DNA of 64,000 nt from Jaltomata sinuosa (lineage: Eukaryota; Streptophyta; Magnoliopsida; Solanales; Solanaceae): assembly GCA_003996215.1 (NCBI GenBank), contig QJPP01003154.1:186001-250000 (forward strand), in the 5' to 3' direction. Position numbers and translations under genes: made by a program. How positions within the stretch are numbered: position 1 is the stretch's first letter; each line of letters begins with the position of its first letter. Shown here one piece after another: positions 35,285 to 45,993 of the stretch. The notes under the pieces are model-generated. The model was not told the origin of the DNA. It searched no databases and worked only from the letters and a program-made list of their open reading frames with translations.

Positions 35285-36240
35285 GAAACCTCTGGTATTT
35301 CAAAGGTTGGAGTCTGAGGATGCTTATGAATTCATCATTGACTGTCATAAGATACTATAGAGTATGGGTATTTTTGAGAGGTATGGCGTGGAATTTGTTT
35401 GTTTTCAATTGCAAGGGGATGCTAAGATATAGTGGAGAGCATATGTGGGGCACTTCCTATGTCTTGGAGTCAGTTCTACCAAGTGTTTTTGGAGAAGTAT
35501 GTTCCGTGTACTATGAGGAATAAAACAAAAGGGATGATTTGTTAACATTGAGCAAGGGAACTCTTCAGTGGAAGCCTATGAGGCACACTTTCATTCCTTG
35601 GCTCATTACTTTTCATAGTTGATCAATATAGAGAAATAATGGGTCCACCACTTTGTAAAGGGCTTAAGATTTTAGCTTTACAGGTAGTATTTTTTGGTAG
35701 GTCTTTTTAGGAGGTGATTGAATTTATGGAAAATGTTGAGGTGTAAAGCAAGAGGGTCAAGCAAGGATGACTTCGAAGAAGCCCTGGTCTGGGGTAATTT
35801 CAATGGTCAATATTCTAGGGGTCAAGGTCTGTGGGGATACCCTATGCACCCGATTCAGTCTGTGATACAAGTTTCTATTAGGGGTCTGGCAGGGACCAAT
35901 CAACTTTTTGAGATTTTAGTGGTTATCTCACTTTGTCTGCTCCAACAGAATGACTTACTTTAAACCATACATACTATGAATGCAGTAAGATTGGTCACAT
36001 GAAGAGAGATTATCCTTGATTTTGATAGGCAGTTTAGCAGTAGGCTCCTAGAGCTCTGGCTTCAGCAGGTAGAGGTAATGGATATGATAGGGATCGTTCG
36101 CAGGGAAGGCAGGGTGGTCACACAACTGGCAGGGGTGGAACCTAGACTAACTAGGGTAGTGGCAATGGCAGAGAAGGTAATCATCCCAATAAGGGCAATG
36201 CACAGGCTGGTGGTAAGAATCACTTCTATGCTTTCCCAGA
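35285..36240 (+). pseudogene. gag (5' truncated), Element 3
   Basis: Begins in the capsid-like region with SEDAYEFIIDCHKIL, matching Element 2 near 7885. The zinc knuckle near 35972-36020 reads YECSKIGHMKRDYP, with first and last Cys both changed to Tyr. Stops and frameshifts are frequent. A Gly/Arg-rich tail follows to about 36200. Confidence 0.8.
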
Positions 36241-36780
36241 TAGAATTGAGGCAGAGGCATCGAAAATGGTGATCACAGGTATTATTCTTATATGTGACCG
36301 TATGGGTTTAGTTTTGTTTAACCCTGGTTCTACTTTTTCATATATGTCTACTAGTTTTGTTGAGAGGTTTAACATAATTTGTGAGTTGCTTGATTATTCT
36401 ATTAATGTGTCTGCCCCGGTGGGTGATTCTGTGATTGTGGATAGGGTCTTCCATGCTTGTCCATTTATATTTGTGAGGCAAAAGACTTTGGTAGACTTAG
36501 TAATTCTAGACATGGTGGATTTTGATATCATCTTGGGGATGAGTAAGCTGTCTCTATACTATGGTATTTTGGACTATCATGCTAAGAGAGTAATTGTGGC
36601 TATGCCTAGGTTGGATAGACTAGAGTGGGAGGGTAACTATAGTCCTAATCCTATGAATTTTGTATCATTCCTTCATGCTCAAAGTTTGATGAGAAGAAGG
36701 TGTTTGGCCTTTATAACCAATCTTCAGGACATTAGTTCAGAGGTCCCAGCTATTGAGTCAGTTCTTGTGGTGTGTGAGTT
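36241..36780 (+). pseudogene. Aspartic protease, Element 3
   Basis: Part of a 221-codon open stretch (36266-36931), the longest in the element. The active site reads LFNPGST, with Asn (36320-36322) in place of the catalytic Asp. DFDIILGMSKLS follows. The stretch runs on into the RT linker. Confidence 0.85.
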
Positions 36781-37405
36781 CCAAGAGGTATTTCCTATGA
36801 ATTTGCCTGACATGCCACCCGATCAAGACATTGAATTTTGTATTGACTTAGATCCGAATATGTGTCCCATATCTATTCCCCCTCATAGAATAGTATCAGC
36901 TGAGTTAAGAGAGCTTAAGGCTCAGTTATAGGAGTTGTTGAGTAAAGGGTTCAGTCATTCGAGTACCTCCCCGTGGGCTGATCCAGTGTTGATTGTTAAG
37001 AAAAAGGATGGTAGTCTATGTGTGTGCATACACTACCAGTATTTGAGCAAAGTTACTATCCATAATTAGTATCCTCTCCCTCATATCAACGATTTGTTCC
37101 ACCGTAGCTTGCAGTATGTTTTCACTCTAAAAGACTTGAACTTAAGGCAGCGAAGGTGGATGGAGTTACTCAAGGATTATGATATTACCATTCTTTACCA
37201 TTTAGGTAAGGCTAATGTGGTAGCTGATACATTGAGTAGAAAGACTAAGAGTATAGGTAGCATGGCCTATTTGAAAGCTACAAGATGTCCGTTGCCTAGA
37301 GACATTCATGATCTAGCTAAAAACTTTGTGATATTAGAAGTATCTAAAAGGGGTGGATTATTAGCAAGTGTGGAGGCAAGGTCCTTATTTCTTGATCAGA
37401 TTAAA
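36781..37405 (+). pseudogene. RT N-terminus joined to RNase H C-terminus, Element 3
   Basis: RT is recognisable to about 37090 (VKKKDGSLCVCI, INDLFH). The next codons encode SLQYVFTLKDLNLRQRRWMEL, which is the end of RNase H (Element 2 equivalent near 10540). About 860 bp, including the whole catalytic palm of RT and most RNase H, are deleted. The exit motif TLSRKT is at about 37230. Confidence 0.87.
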
Positions 37406-38840
37406 GGGAGCAATTCGATGATGTGAAATTGAGTAAGATTTGTGATAAGGTATTACGGGTTGAGGACAAGGAGTCCCTTATTGGTGATAAAGGCATTCTG
37501 CAAATTAAAGGGCGAGTTTATGTGCCCCGTGTTGATGAGTTGATCCCTACGATTCTAGTTGAGGCTCACTGCTCTAAGTATTCTATATATCCTGGTGTGA
37601 CCAAGATGTACCAGGATTTGAAGCAACACTATTGGTGGGGTAAAATGAAGAGAGATATAATCGACTTTATGGCTAAATGTCAGAATTGTTAGCAAGTGAA
37701 ATATGAATGCTAAAAGCCTGGTGGTCCTCTTCAAAGAATGCCCATTCATGAGTGGAAGTGGGAGAGAATAGCCATAGATTTCATGGTTGGCCTTCCCAAG
37801 ACTTTGGGAACATATGATTTGATATGAGTTATTGTGGACAGATTGACAAAGTATGTGCACTTCATTCCTGTTTCGGTAACTTATAATGCGGTTAAGCTAG
37901 CCAAGACTTATCTTAAGGAAGTTGTTTGACTGCATAGAGTGCCTATCTCTATTATTTCTGATACTCAATTTACCTCTAACTTTTGGCAGAAGATGCACGA
38001 AGAGTTGGGTACTAGGTTGGACCTGAGTATATCTTTTCATCCTCAGACTGATGGGCAATCTGACCGTATGATTCAGATATTGAAGACTATACTTCGCTCA
38101 TGTGTGATAGATTTTGGGGGTCACTGCGACCAGTATCTATCATTGGATGAGTTTTCTTATAGCAACAACTATCACTCAAGAATAGACATGGCTCCGTTTG
38201 AAGAATTATATAAGAGAAGATATAGATCTCCTATTGGTTGGTTCAATTCATTTGAGATGAGACCTTGGGGTACCGACCTTTTGAGGGAGTCTATGGAAAT
38301 GGTAAAGTTTTTCCAAGAGAAGATTCTAGCGGCTCAAAGCTAGCAAAAGGAGTATGCAAATAGGAAAGTAAGGGATATACATTTCATGGAAGGTGAGCAA
38401 GTTTTGCTCAAGGTCTCACCTATGAAGGGTGTAATGTGGTTTTGGAAGTGTACCTAGTTAAGTCCGAGGTATATTGGGGCCTTTGAGATTTTTTAGAGTG
38501 TGGGGCCAGTGGGTTACAGGTTGGCATTGCCTCCGAGTCTGTCGAGAGTTTATCCCGTATTTCATGTATCCATGCTTAAGGGGTACCACAAAGATGGTGA
38601 CTACTTAATTCACTGGGATTCGATCATGTTGGATGAAAACCTCTCTTACAAAGAGGAGGCCATTGCTATACTTGATAGAGATGTCCAAAAATTGAGGAAT
38701 AAGGATATTGATTTAGTGAAGGTCCAGTGGAAGAATCGTCCTATCGAGGAGGCCACTTGGGAGAATGAAGTGGACATGAAAATCAAGTATCCTCACTTAT
38801 TCACTGATTTAGGTAATCCTAATTTTCTCCTATTTTCTTC
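37406..38840 (+). pseudogene. Integrase with chromodomain-like tail, Element 3
   Basis: Zinc-binding part at 37560-37692, where SIYPG replaces SIHPG (His to Tyr). The core runs from about 37750 to 38343, with an Asp in VDRLTKYVHF, SDTQFTSNFW and a Glu-position segment TILRSCV. The C-terminal domain from 38500 has PSLSRVYPVFHVSMLKGYH and a chromodomain-like end VQWKNRPIEEATWE. Stops occur at 37691, 37827, 37929 and 38341. Confidence 0.85.
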
Positions 38841-38883
38841 TTATTGTCATTTGAGGATGAATTATTGTTTAATTAGTATCTGA

Positions 38884-41235
38884 TGTAATGATATGTTCCA
38901 TCATTATAGTAAGTAAGGTATAAGTAACCAGGTAGAAAGTACCTAAGATGTGAGTTGGCAAAATCACAAGCTAAGGTGAGCTTTGACAAAAATCTAGTGT
39001 TATGTGCCTTAGAGATTGTTGGGTCTCATAATTCATTGTATGGTAGTGTGAAGTATTTTCATGGATAGTCAACTATCATAGGATTCAATAGAAAGTTTTG
39101 AGATGGAAATCAGGTTTATACAACTTTGATTATGGGCGTCGCCGCATTGAGATAAATCTGTGTTGTCTATAAAATGAAGTGTGTCATGAAATAAGGGGTT
39201 TAGGGTGAGATTTCAGCATTCTAGAAATTGCCCTTCATCATGACATAGGGGTCGCTCATCATGATGGGCCATCATGATGACTCATTGTGATGAGAAACAA
39301 CTTGTCACAATAAGACATAGGTAGTTTACCTGCACTTAACTCAGTTTTTTGGGTTATTTTCCCCATAACTCCTATTCTTTTTTAGAGCTCCAAGAAGCAT
39401 TTTCCCCCAAAACTAGGAGGAATTCCTTTGTTTGAGGTAAGAAACTTTGTAAATCCCTTCTTTTAACGATTATTAATCTTTGTAGTACCTTTGGGGAAAG
39501 ATTAATAGTGAAGTTCTTGAGTTTAAGCCCTAAAAGTATGAAACTTAGGGAAAACCCTATGGGAAGGTGCAATTTCACCTAGAATCGATCCTAAGTTGTG
39601 TTTTTATGATTCCTAACATGAAATTAATGGTTCTTAACATGATTAAGGCTAATGGAAAACCTTGGGTTCCGTAAAGATGAGACCTTTAGGCATAAAAATG
39701 GATAAAAGGGGGTTAAATTGATTAGAAACCCTTTGGGTGTTGATTTTATAAATATGGTGAGACTAGTTAACGGTCAGTTGACCCTTGGGGAACATTACAG
39801 ATCTCGATTAAGGGTAGAATTGGTGGGTTAAATTCCGAAGGCCTGAAATGAAGAGTAAATTATTAATTACTCTTATATATGTTGTTTATAGACCTTGAAT
39901 AATCTAAAGTGTTAAGGAAGGGAAAGGCAGTTGCAAAGTAGCTTGCGGGTGGTAATCCTTCACTTGAGGTAGGTTACAGTTTTAATTGAAGTTGAGACTT
40001 ATTTTAGTACATGTATGTGGTTGAATTACTTAACTTGTGATTGGTCTTCGGACATGGTTAAAATTTATGTATTCTCATATTATGCTTGAATGAATATGCT
40101 AGGTTACATAAGTTGATGCATGAACAAAGGTGAATAAGTGTGAGTGTGATTTAATGCATTGTGTATATCCTGAGAGATAGGTCTGAGAACCATAGATGCA
40201 TTGACATTGTCATTTATCATGGGATCGGGTACCATGCCAGTACATGTGTTATTTTCACTTGTTATGGGATCGAGTACCATGCTGATATAGTTTGATATAT
40301 GGACAAATGGGAAATGGTTCCAGTGGGTACAGGTTGACATAGTCACCTATTTGATATTGGCGCCGATGGGAAATTGTTTTGGTGGGTACATGGACCTTGT
40401 GTGTCCCCTGCAGGTCATAGCTAGTTGGGAAAAAATAAGACTCTTTAGCATGTGTGTACATTTTTCATTACTATTGCATTGTTTCTTGATTAGGCATGGT
40501 GAGGTACTACTGTGGGCTGAGATGAGACTACAGGTAATAGTTGCATTGATGAGAGTTAGATGGATCTAGATTCCATGTGTTGTAGCTATTAAAGTTGATT
40601 TCCTTGCATTCTTGTGGTGACTTATTGAACTTGATATTTCTATTATTGACTTGACAAACTGATTATTTGTTAACTGTATTACTTGCTAACTGTTGTAATC
40701 CTCTTAATTGTTATTTAGTTTGATTATATACATGTTCTAAACTGAGTCCGCCTATGATACCTACTAGTACATAGTGTTTTATACTGATATTACCCTAAAC
40801 TCTTCTTTTGTTGAGTGCAAACCATGTTTCAGAGACTGAGATGCAACCTCAGCTAGAATAGATAATTGACGCTTGATCCAAGAGTGAGCACTACTTCTCA
40901 GGCTGCCATTGATCTTCTTTGAATTATTGTCCTTCCTCCGGACAATGAAACTCTTCACTAATCAGTTATTTATTTTGGTTATGTTTGGATATCTTAGACA
41001 TGATTTTGATTAGAGCTTTTGTATGGTAACTTTCAGTTCTTGGGGATGTTTAGTCAGTTGAATTACTTCCACATATTATCTATATTAGTTTTGCTTTCAT
41101 TATGGTTTAATTAAGCTGGTTTTAGATCTATCTTTTCTAAAATTGGCAAAGTATATAAGGTTAAGGTTCGGGTTAGTTGGTTCTCCCATAGGCGGGTTAC
41201 TGTGGGTGCCACTCATGGCCAGTTGGGTCATAATA
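38884..41235 (+). repeat. 3' LTR of Element 3
   Basis: It starts TGTAATGATATG and ends at GGGTCATAATA, which aligns with the Element 2 LTR end GGGTCGTGACA: 2352 bp. It holds TATAAAAT (39168), the CATCATGATG cluster (39228-39315) and splice-donor-like sites at 39434 and 39966. The outer flank 41236 onward is family H sequence. Confidence 0.87.
39228..39315 (+). repeat. CATCATGATG palindrome cluster, Element 3 LTR
   Basis: The exact 10-base palindrome is at 39257-39266 and 39270-39279, with degenerate neighbours (TCATCATGACA, TTGTGATGAG). It sits about 345-430 bases from the LTR start, the same relative place as the GCTATAGC cluster of Element 2. Confidence 0.75.
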
Positions 41236-42830
41236 GGTGTTGTGCCCATGGATTATTGGCTCTATAGGGTGTTCATGGTATTGTTTCAAGTGTGTATAGC
41301 AAGGTAAGAACCTTTTTTATCAGTTTATAGCTATTTTAGTCCTTGGGTAGTAATTTTGTGATAAAAATCTGTATCTTTTATCTGATTGTCATGGTACTTT
41401 ATATTCTTGTATGTTGATTGAGCTCCTGCTGTGTTGTAGTATTATGGGGGTATGGGCAGAAGCCAATAGACTGCTTTGAATCATCAAAAAAGGTATGTTA
41501 AGACTATTTCCTTCTTTTGGTATGTTTCCTTAAATCTTAGGAGCAATACAACAAGATTATTATTATTGATTTAATCATAGCCATGATTTGTTGTTGTTGG
41601 CTGCTCGAGTTTTTCTACTCATCCCTTGTCAGGATTCTTATTCTATTAGTAGTGGCCTTATGTTAGACACGGCTTAGAGATTATTCGTATAGGTTTCTTA
41701 TAGTTAAATTTCTTAAGGGGTTATTGAGATAGATGAAAGCCTACAAGTTATTTTAACTTCCTCCGGGGCTAATAGGAAGACAATGGGTTATTATGGTTAC
41801 CTACGGGGTTATATTGAGGCATATTCACTTATGGGCTGCCCGATTGCCTAAGAGGGTTATATGTTGATGCCTATGGGGCAATGTTGATGCATAAGAGGGC
41901 TACATATGGATGCCTACAGGGCTATGTTGATGCTTTCAGAGCTATATTAATTACCTACAGTGCCAGGTTATAATCAATAGGGTATAAAGATTAACTTGTA
42001 CCTACCAAGCTTATAGGGGGTTGAGTAGGTTATTTGATTATTATTTGTACCTTCCGAGCTTATGGGGGCTCAATTAGGTTGTTGTTTGATAATTATTGGT
42101 ATGCTTAGATTCATGAGCAAGTAGGTGGTCAGGTTATCTTTGACTCTTTGATCTAGTTGCTTTCAACACTTTATGATTCCTGCACAGTTATTATCTCGCC
42201 TTACATGATCAGAACATTATCCCGTACTAACGTACCATTTCTTGGGGCACTGCATTCATTCTTGTAGGTCCTAATAGATGACCAGACAGACCTTTTTAGT
42301 AGCACGGTCGAGCTCCAGCAGATTAGCTAGCCCCTTTCTTCCAGAGCTTCCAGAGTTTCTAAGGTTTGTTGGCTTTTGTTGTAGATAGATTTTAGGCAGG
42401 TCGGGGCCTTGTCCCATCCCTATTGTATTACTCATAAGTCTTACAGACTTTTAATTGTACAGATGTGTGTTGTCGATCATGTTGGGCTCGTTATTTTGTT
42501 TTTTTAGCTCAGTGGCATGTTAGCCTTTATCGTATATGTACATATATGTTGAGTTTATATGTTTCTAGATAGCATTAAAGCCTCGATGGCCCGCATAGGA
42601 TTTAGTTTCTATTCGATATGAATTGTTGAGATTTGCTGAGTTTATTACAGGTTTTGATTACAGGAGCCTTGGCGGTCGAGGGCTTATTTTTAAGCCAAGA
42701 TATACTAGTTTATTTTCTTGATTTTATGGTTGGCATTCTTTCGATAGCATAGTATCCAGCAAGGGTCGGCTCAGGTCTATGTTGTCATTAGGTTTTAGTT
42801 ACGTTGCTAAGTTGGGGAATGATAGACAAA
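41236..42830 (+). repeat. LTR fragment of family H, copy 2
   Basis: It aligns with 29748-29985 over GGTAAGAACC and the following 230 bases, so it is a second family-H LTR lacking its U3. Later parts contain GGGGCCTTGTCCC and GGGTCGGCTC, common near gypsy LTR ends. The 3' edge near 42830 is approximate. Confidence 0.55.
41849..41967 (+). repeat. Short degenerate tandem repeat in family H LTR
   Basis: Five to six units of 20-26 bases built on ATGTTGATGCCTACAGGGCT with many changes. A 46-base duplication with CTTATAGGGGG and CTTATGGGGGC follows at about 41997-42090. Confidence 0.55.
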
Positions 42831-43360
42831 ATATTCAATATAGCAAATATTAACCTGCAACTAGTAACTCAAAAAATTAATTAAGCATACGATTTGATAA
42901 CTCAACCAGATTGTCAAATTACCACGACCCTAGATCCTCTCTCTAATCTGAATTACAAAACACCAAACTTTGGTTTCATTTACATTTGTCATAATTTGCA
43001 TTAAAAGTAACGTAGTGAAACCAAAATTCTCTCAATTGTTTGTTACCTGCTAAATAGCTAAAATAAGAGTTCAAATTAGATAATCAATTCGTCAAATCCC
43101 TGTAGGATTGATAACTGGACTTAACCTCTTGTATTACTTGTACGACTGTGTGCACTTTCTTATGAGTTTGGACACATTAGTAGCCTTGCTATTTAAGAGA
43201 AAGAGTAGCCTTCATGGGTTAGTAACTCCGATGAGGTGCCTTCGGACAGTTTAGGGACCCCAAAGTGTGGTTTCCTTCTATTACAATTGATTTGGGCTTG
43301 TATGGGTGTGATTGACTGATTTCTGCCTTGATTGAATCGACATGAGTTTTCAAACATAAT
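42831..43360. other. Unassigned sequence left of solo LTR
   Basis: No coding sequence. 43090-43170 reads like the end of another LTR (AATCCCTGTAGGATTGATAA, then TACTTGTACGACTGTGTGCA), but without a partner it stays unassigned. Confidence 0.4.
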
Positions 43361-44711
43361 TGATCTTGGGCGTATTTATACACCCAATTGTCATATTTTA
43401 CCCATACTTATGCCATATTTCAAGAGTAAATTCACATATATTCTTACATTTTATGCATATTTACATTGGTGAGCTAATATACATGATTAGATGTATTTCA
43501 GGGAAAAATTTGCAAGGAAGTGACCTGAAAGTGCAAAAGATTCGAGATTGAAGCTCATTCAAGACTTAGAAAGATTTCAAGGCACAAATAGAGGCCAATG
43601 TTGTGGATAATGTCTTGCACTGGCCAAGTCAATGCTATGGCCAATACCGCATATTGGCCAGGTCAACGCTATGGCCAACATGGCACATTGGCCAGGCCAA
43701 TGCCACGTATTGAGGCCAAAACTTCAGAGAAATATAAAAATCACAAGGGCAACGCCTGGGGGTATTTTTGGCCCAGAATCCAAATTTGAGTTTGATAAGG
43801 ATTGAGGGTTACTTTCAACTTCAATAAATACATCCCAAGTATGATTATTACATAACATTGGACCTAGGGAGATCTAGGAGCCACCGTGGAGGCCGGAGAA
43901 TTTTGGTTTCATCTTTTCTTCTCCTTTATTTATTTATTGCTATATTTTTCTTTAGATTAGTTATTGTAATTTTTCCATGTTTATATGGAGCTAAACTTCT
44001 TGTTCTAGGATTATGACATAGTATGAACATCGTATTCTAATTATTGATTGTTGTTGCGGATTTTTTCATACTTGTTTTATTCTCTTAATCTTATACTAGA
44101 CTATTCTATTGCTACCAATAGGATAAATGGATAATTGCTAGTGGAACTGAACAGAAAAAGCTAGGGATAGAACGTGGGTTAAGGGGAGTAGGGTTCATCA
44201 GAGAATGGATGAGTGGCTAGGACGAGAACATACCTAGTTTGCCCTACTTGGGTCAAATACAGAAAGATATATAAATACATTCGAAGCAATCAACCACATC
44301 TCTGCTTAATGATGTATGTGTGAGGCCAATCTAGGTAGGTGATTATATGACTCGAATGACCATGACCATATTATCAACTCTATGATTTAATAATTTGGTA
44401 GATATCTTAAATATGCTTAACAATAATAATTAGATATCATGAAATTACGCAATCATCATAGCCTTAGGTTTTATCTTCTCTGTGAACAACCTCTGCATAT
44501 TTATTGTTTATTACTCTTGTTTTAGTATAAATTAGTAGTATAATCAACAACCATCTAAATTTTTATATTTGATAGCTCAAATAAATAATTAGAACTAGTT
44601 TAATTTAGTAAATAGTTAATCACAATTTCCTATGAGTTTGACATCCGGCTCTATGAATGACTCTATTACTTGAACAATCGCGTATACTTGCGTGTGTATT
44701 TGGGATCAACA
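43361..44711 (+). repeat. Athila-type solo LTR
   Basis: It starts TGATCTTGGGCGTATTTATA and ends CGTATACTTGCGTGTGTATT...GATCAACA, the characteristic end of Athila LTRs. No primer site (TGGCGCC type) follows and no polypurine tract precedes, so it is a solo LTR left by LTR-LTR recombination. The flanks ATAAT (43356-43360) and AGAAT (44712-44716) agree at four of five bases. A TTGGCCA-rich motif cluster (43615-43725) lies upstream of a TATA-like AATAAATA (43827). Confidence 0.75.
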
Positions 44712-45988
44712 AGAATTGAAATTTTTCTTTCTTCAATGTTGATTTTCACTAAATCTTGTGAACTTTTTATTTTTGGATTTGAATTATATCATTTACACTC
44801 CTTTACTTATCTATTTATTATTATTGTTATTTTTTATATGAACTTTTGCACAAGATAATGATTATCCATTACTCAGAGATACCATTATTATTTTTATGGT
44901 GTGTTAAATATAGGAGAGGAGCAGATTTAGAGGATCACATCGCCTAGGAGGAACTCTCTATTCATACAGACTGTTGGTGAACCCACATTCTTGCTCCTGG
45001 AACTCCATATTTATTTTATTACTTTATTAAAATTTTGAGCTGCAACTCATGTAGTTATTCTTTTCTTAGAGACTTTATAGATAGATATTGTATTGTAGGT
45101 ACTAGTTAAAGTCATTGTTTGACTTATTGGGGAACACTCTTGTATTTAGCTGCTAGACAAATATTCATATTATTTATATATTTTTTTATTTATTTAATTA
45201 ATTGTCTTAATTTATATATGCATACTTCAATCAAGTAATAACGATGGAGAAACTACGTGAACTATCATATGTATAAGGTTCTTTCGATGTGGTTCACCTA
45301 CATGAGATGTTTGTTGTGACAATGTCGGGATTATAGGGTGACACCTTTCATGTCGCATATATTTCTTATATTTTATTCATTTTGTGTTATATACGAGTAG
45401 TATTCTATATATACTTACGTCTTTTTATCGGGGGTGTTGCATTTTAAATGATGTAGACCAAGTGATGCAGCAATTGGGCTCCATGTTTGATTTTGCACTT
45501 CATCTATTTAGTGAGCCCCATTTGCTCTTAGGCCCTAGTCATTTATTTCAGATTTTTATGTAGCTTATGGGTAAGTTGAGGCTTTGTCCCGGTAAAATAT
45601 TTTATTCATGTTATGTTATAGGCTTCCTAAATAGATAGTTAGATGAGTCTAGACGTTCAATTATGTAACCAATATCAAACATTTCTATTTATTGAATTTC
45701 TTTTATTTACTTAATGAAAACTTTAAAAAAGAAATTCTTTTAAAAGACTTTATCTTTATGATTATGAATATATTTAATATTTTCTGCCTACGATCAACGT
45801 ATATGTTATAATAGATGGTTCGCTCAGAAAAATTAAGGCATGGAGTGTCAATCTCGTCTAGGCCAAGGTTCGGGGCATGACACTTCGGTTCTAATTATCT
45901 AACACTACAGGAACACATAATAATTCAGTTAATCTTAAACATCTAACATAATGAAAACACAAAGTAGTTCAGGTAATCCAATATCTTG
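44712..45988. other. Repeat-derived sequence right of solo LTR
   Basis: Non-coding. 44930-45060 and 45540-45620 (AGGCTTTGTCCCGG) and an end at 45892 (GGTTCGGGGCATGACA) look like parts of a gypsy LTR. The last 96 bases before Element 5 are plain AT-rich sequence. Confidence 0.45.
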
Positions 45989-45993
45989 ATAAT
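45989..45993 (+). other. Target site duplication of Element 5, left
   Basis: ATAAT immediately before the LTR start, identical to 63841-63845. Confidence 0.85.

Larger units (their letters stand above)
35285..41235 (+). mobile_element. Element 3: truncated Tekay-type retrotransposon
   Basis: The plus-strand order is mid-gag (cut at the family-G LTR), PR, start of RT fused to the end of RNase H, IN with chromodomain-like tail, then the 3' LTR (38884-41235). The 5' LTR, primer site and gag N-terminus are not in the window to the left in recognisable form. Many stops are present. Confidence 0.88.

Noticed and set aside
41849..42090. Array of short repeats considered as CRISPR-like
   Set aside because: Units are degenerate, directly adjacent and without unique spacers, within LTR-derived plant DNA.
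43090..43170. Second Athila-like or Copia-like LTR end
   Set aside because: The similarity is limited to a general LTR-end style; no start, partner or target duplication could be identified, so it is left unassigned.
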